Shown: piece by piece, positions 62,566 through 64,000 of the stretch
Layout: the number at the start of each line of letters is the position of its first letter
How positions within the stretch are numbered: the stretch's first letter is position 1
NCBI RefSeq assembly: GCF_000429025.1
Contig: NZ_AUBB01000006.1
Span: 62,001 to 126,000 of the forward strand
DNA length: 64,000 nucleotides
Direction of reading: 5' to 3'
Origin: Actinospineispora spinosispora DSM 44797
GTDB lineage: Bacteria; Actinomycetota; Actinomycetes; Mycobacteriales; Pseudonocardiaceae
The notes under the pieces: generated by a model
Seen by the model: only the letters and a program-made list of their open reading frames with translations
What the model was told of the DNA's origin: nothing
Database searches by the model: none
Made by a program: the position numbers and the translations under genes

Positions 62566-63792
62566 TCAGCCGAGCCTGTGGGCGACCGCGTCCCAGAGCG
62601 AGGACGCGAGCAGTGCCTTGGAGCCGGGCGGCAGCTCGACCTCTCCGCCGTCCGCGCCCAGCAGCCATCCCGCGTTGTCCGGCTGCTCGAACGCCTTGCC
62701 GTCGCCGACCGCGTTGACCACCAGCAGGTCACATCCCTTGCGGGCGAGCTTGGCCCGGCCATGGTGCAGGACGTCGCCGTTCTCGTCGCCGGTCTCGGCC
62801 GCGAACCCGACGATCAACTGGCCCTCGGCGCGTTTGCCCACGAGCTCGACCAGGATGTCCGGGTTCGTCTCGAGGCTGAGGGTCGGCGGGCCCGAATCAG
62901 TCTTCTTGATCTTGTGCTGCACCATGTCCGCCGGCCGGAAGTCCGCGACCGCGGCGGCCATCACCACCACGTCAGCGCCCGCCGACTCGTGCACCATCGC
63001 TTCGCGCAGCTGTGCCGCGGTGCCGGTGTCGACCACCCGCACCGAAGCGGGCGGGAGAAGATCCTCCGATGTGTGCGCCCGGACCAACGTCACCTCGGCG
63101 CCCCGCTGCGCGGCCACCCTGGCCAGTGCGTACCCCTGTCGCCCCGATGACCGGTTGCCGAGGAACCGGACCGGGTCGAGCGGCTCGCGGGTCCCGCCGG
63201 CGGAGACCACGACCCTGCGGCCCACCAGATCCTGGGGCAGCGCATCGGGACGTTCCAGCAACAGGCGGGCGAACTCGGCGATCTCGGCGGGCTCGGGCAA
63301 CCGACCCGGGCCGGTGTCCACGCCGGTCAACCGCCCGGACGCCGGTTCCATCACGACGATTCCGCGCGAGCGGAGCAACGCCACGTTGGCGACGGTCGCG
63401 GGATGCAGCCACATCTCGGTGTGCATCGCCGGAACCATCAGCACCGGACATCGAGCAGTCAGCAAGGTGGCCGTCAACAGGTCGTCGGCGCGCCCCTGAG
63501 CCGCCCGCGCCATCAGATCGGCGGTGGCGGGGGCGATCACGACGAGCTGGGCCTGCTGGCCCAGGCGAACATGCGCCACCTCGGGGATGTCTTCGAACAC
63601 ACCGGTGCGAACCGGCTGCCCGGACAACGCCTCGAACGTGGCGGCACCCACGAAGTTCAGAGCCGACTCGGTCGGGACGACCCGAACCTGGTGGCCGGTC
63701 TCGGTGAGTCGACGCAGTACCTCGCACGCCTTGTAGGCGGCGATACCGCCGGCGACACCGAGCACCACCCGGGGCGGACGGTGCTCGGCCAC
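62566..63792 (-). CDS. coaBC: CoaBC: phosphopantothenoylcysteine synthetase/decarboxylase
   Basis: 408 residues, bifunctional. The N-terminal flavin decarboxylase (CoaC) has GVAGGIAAYK, APATADLMARAAQG and PAMHTEMW; the C-terminal synthetase (CoaB) has VVSAGGTREPLDPVRFLGNRSSG and AAAVADFRP. They carry out two steps of CoA synthesis. The GTG at 63792 is chosen because CoaC proteins begin at this point; the frame upstream lies in rpoZ. Seven bases separate it from the rpoZ stop. Confidence 0.95.
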   Translation of the reverse strand: MAEHRPPRVVLGVAGGIAAYKACEVLRRLTETGHQVRVVPTESALNFVGAATFEALSGQPVRTGVFEDIPEVAHVRLGQQAQLVVIAPATADLMARAAQGRADDLLTATLLTARCPVLMVPAMHTEMWLHPATVANVALLRSRGIVVMEPASGRLTGVDTGPGRLPEPAEIAEFARLLLERPDALPQDLVGRRVVVSAGGTREPLDPVRFLGNRSSGRQGYALARVAAQRGAEVTLVRAHTSEDLLPPASVRVVDTGTAAQLREAMVHESAGADVVVMAAAVADFRPADMVQHKIKKTDSGPPTLSLETNPDILVELVGKRAEGQLIVGFAAETGDENGDVLHHGRAKLARKGCDLLVVNAVGDGKAFEQPDNAGWLLGADGGEVELPPGSKALLASSLWDAVAHRLG

Positions 63793-63799
63793 TAGCGCG

Positions 63800-64000
63800 T
63801 CACTCGCCTTCGGTGTGCTCGAGCAGCCCCTCGTGGATCTCGCGCATCGCGATGGACAGCGGCTTCTCCCGGGCGGTCGGCTCCACCAGCGGGCCGACGT
63901 ACTCCAGCAGTCCCTCGCCGAGCTGCGAGTAGTAGTCGTTGATCTGTCGCGCACGCTTCGCCGCGTAGATCACCAACCCGTACTTGGAGCTCGCCTTGTC
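63800..64000 (-). CDS. rpoZ: RNA polymerase omega subunit RpoZ (N-terminus cut)
   Basis: The last 66 codons are visible; the start lies beyond the right edge. The product begins [25 protein letters not shown], the omega signature near residue 30, and ends [19 protein letters not shown]. Omega helps assemble the beta' subunit. Order rpoZ-coaBC-metK-priA matches mycobacteria. Confidence 0.96.
   Translation of the reverse strand, partial: DKASSKYGLVIYAAKRARQINDYYSQLGEGLLEYVGPLVEPTAREKPLSIAMREIHEGLLEHTEGE

Noticed and set aside
62566..63792. Missing active-site Asn in CoaBC (PAMHTEMW in place of PAMN)
   Set aside because: As I recall, actinobacterial CoaBC proteins commonly carry this form, so it is not treated as a defect.

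Overview
The window is about 64 kb of high-GC actinobacterial chromosome. It uses many GTG and some TTG starts, several genes look leaderless, and start/stop overlaps (ATGA, GTGA) are common. The gene set (ergothioneine genes, WhiB7, RbpA, WhiA, MptB, OpcA) and gene order point to an actinomycete, most likely of the Pseudonocardiaceae type; that family assignment is inference. From about 2.3 kb to the right end the order closely follows, in mirror image, the Mycobacterium tuberculosis segment Rv1390 (rpoZ) to Rv1474c (acnR-like). That comparison is from memory, not from a search.

Left to right: (1) 0-2.2 kb holds egtA and the start of egtB. (2) 2.3-9.8 kb holds an AcnR-like regulator, two small genes, an ABC-F ribosome-protection type ATPase, an SDR oxidoreductase, an orphan lycopene cyclase, a universal stress protein, a class III adenylyl cyclase and whiB7 with a structured leader. 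(3) 10.1-16.7 kb is the suf Fe-S operon sufR-B-D-C-S-U-T, with an operator over a probable leaderless sufR start. (4) 16.7-17.5 kb is a non-coding stretch of tandem and inverted repeats. (5) 17.5-29 kb holds mptB, a two-gene ABC exporter, a secreted protein, ctaA, a GNAT protein, an ABC/MFS drug-efflux pair with a MerR/SoxR-type promoter, an aldoxime dehydratase and ctaB. (6) 29.3-37.5 kb is the pentose-phosphate operon tkt-tal-pgi-zwf-opcA-pgl. (7) 37.5-41.6 kb is accessory: a nitroreductase, a crotonase, a DUF222/HNH protein and a TylF-like methyltransferase. (8) 41.6-50.5 kb holds rbpA, secG, tpiA-pgk-gap and whiA-yvcK-rapZ-uvrC. (9) 50.6-64 kb holds a HAD hydrolase, a PH-domain protein, ribH-ribBA-ribE-rpe, rsmB-fmt-def, priA, metK, a secreted SH3 protein, coaBC and the end of rpoZ.

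Most of the window is core metabolism: central carbon flux and NADPH supply, Fe-S assembly, heme A, flavin, SAM and CoA synthesis, and translation start. WhiB7 with the ABC-F protein forms a plausible intrinsic ribosome-antibiotic tolerance pair, and both have leaders with competing hairpins. The MFS/ABC pair and the aldoxime dehydratase flank one MerR/SoxR-type operator.

The least explained parts are between genes. A family of complex cloverleaf-like palindromes lies at 40.8 and 42.4 kb, with a simpler relative at 50.6 kb; one of them forms the 3' end of a methyltransferase gene. There is also a 146-bp tandem repeat near 16.8 kb with a diverged relative near 55.2 kb, and a perfect 26-bp inverted repeat at 6.6 kb. 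I found no rRNA, tRNA, CRISPR array, insertion sequence or prophage. No wholly new multi-gene system stands out.
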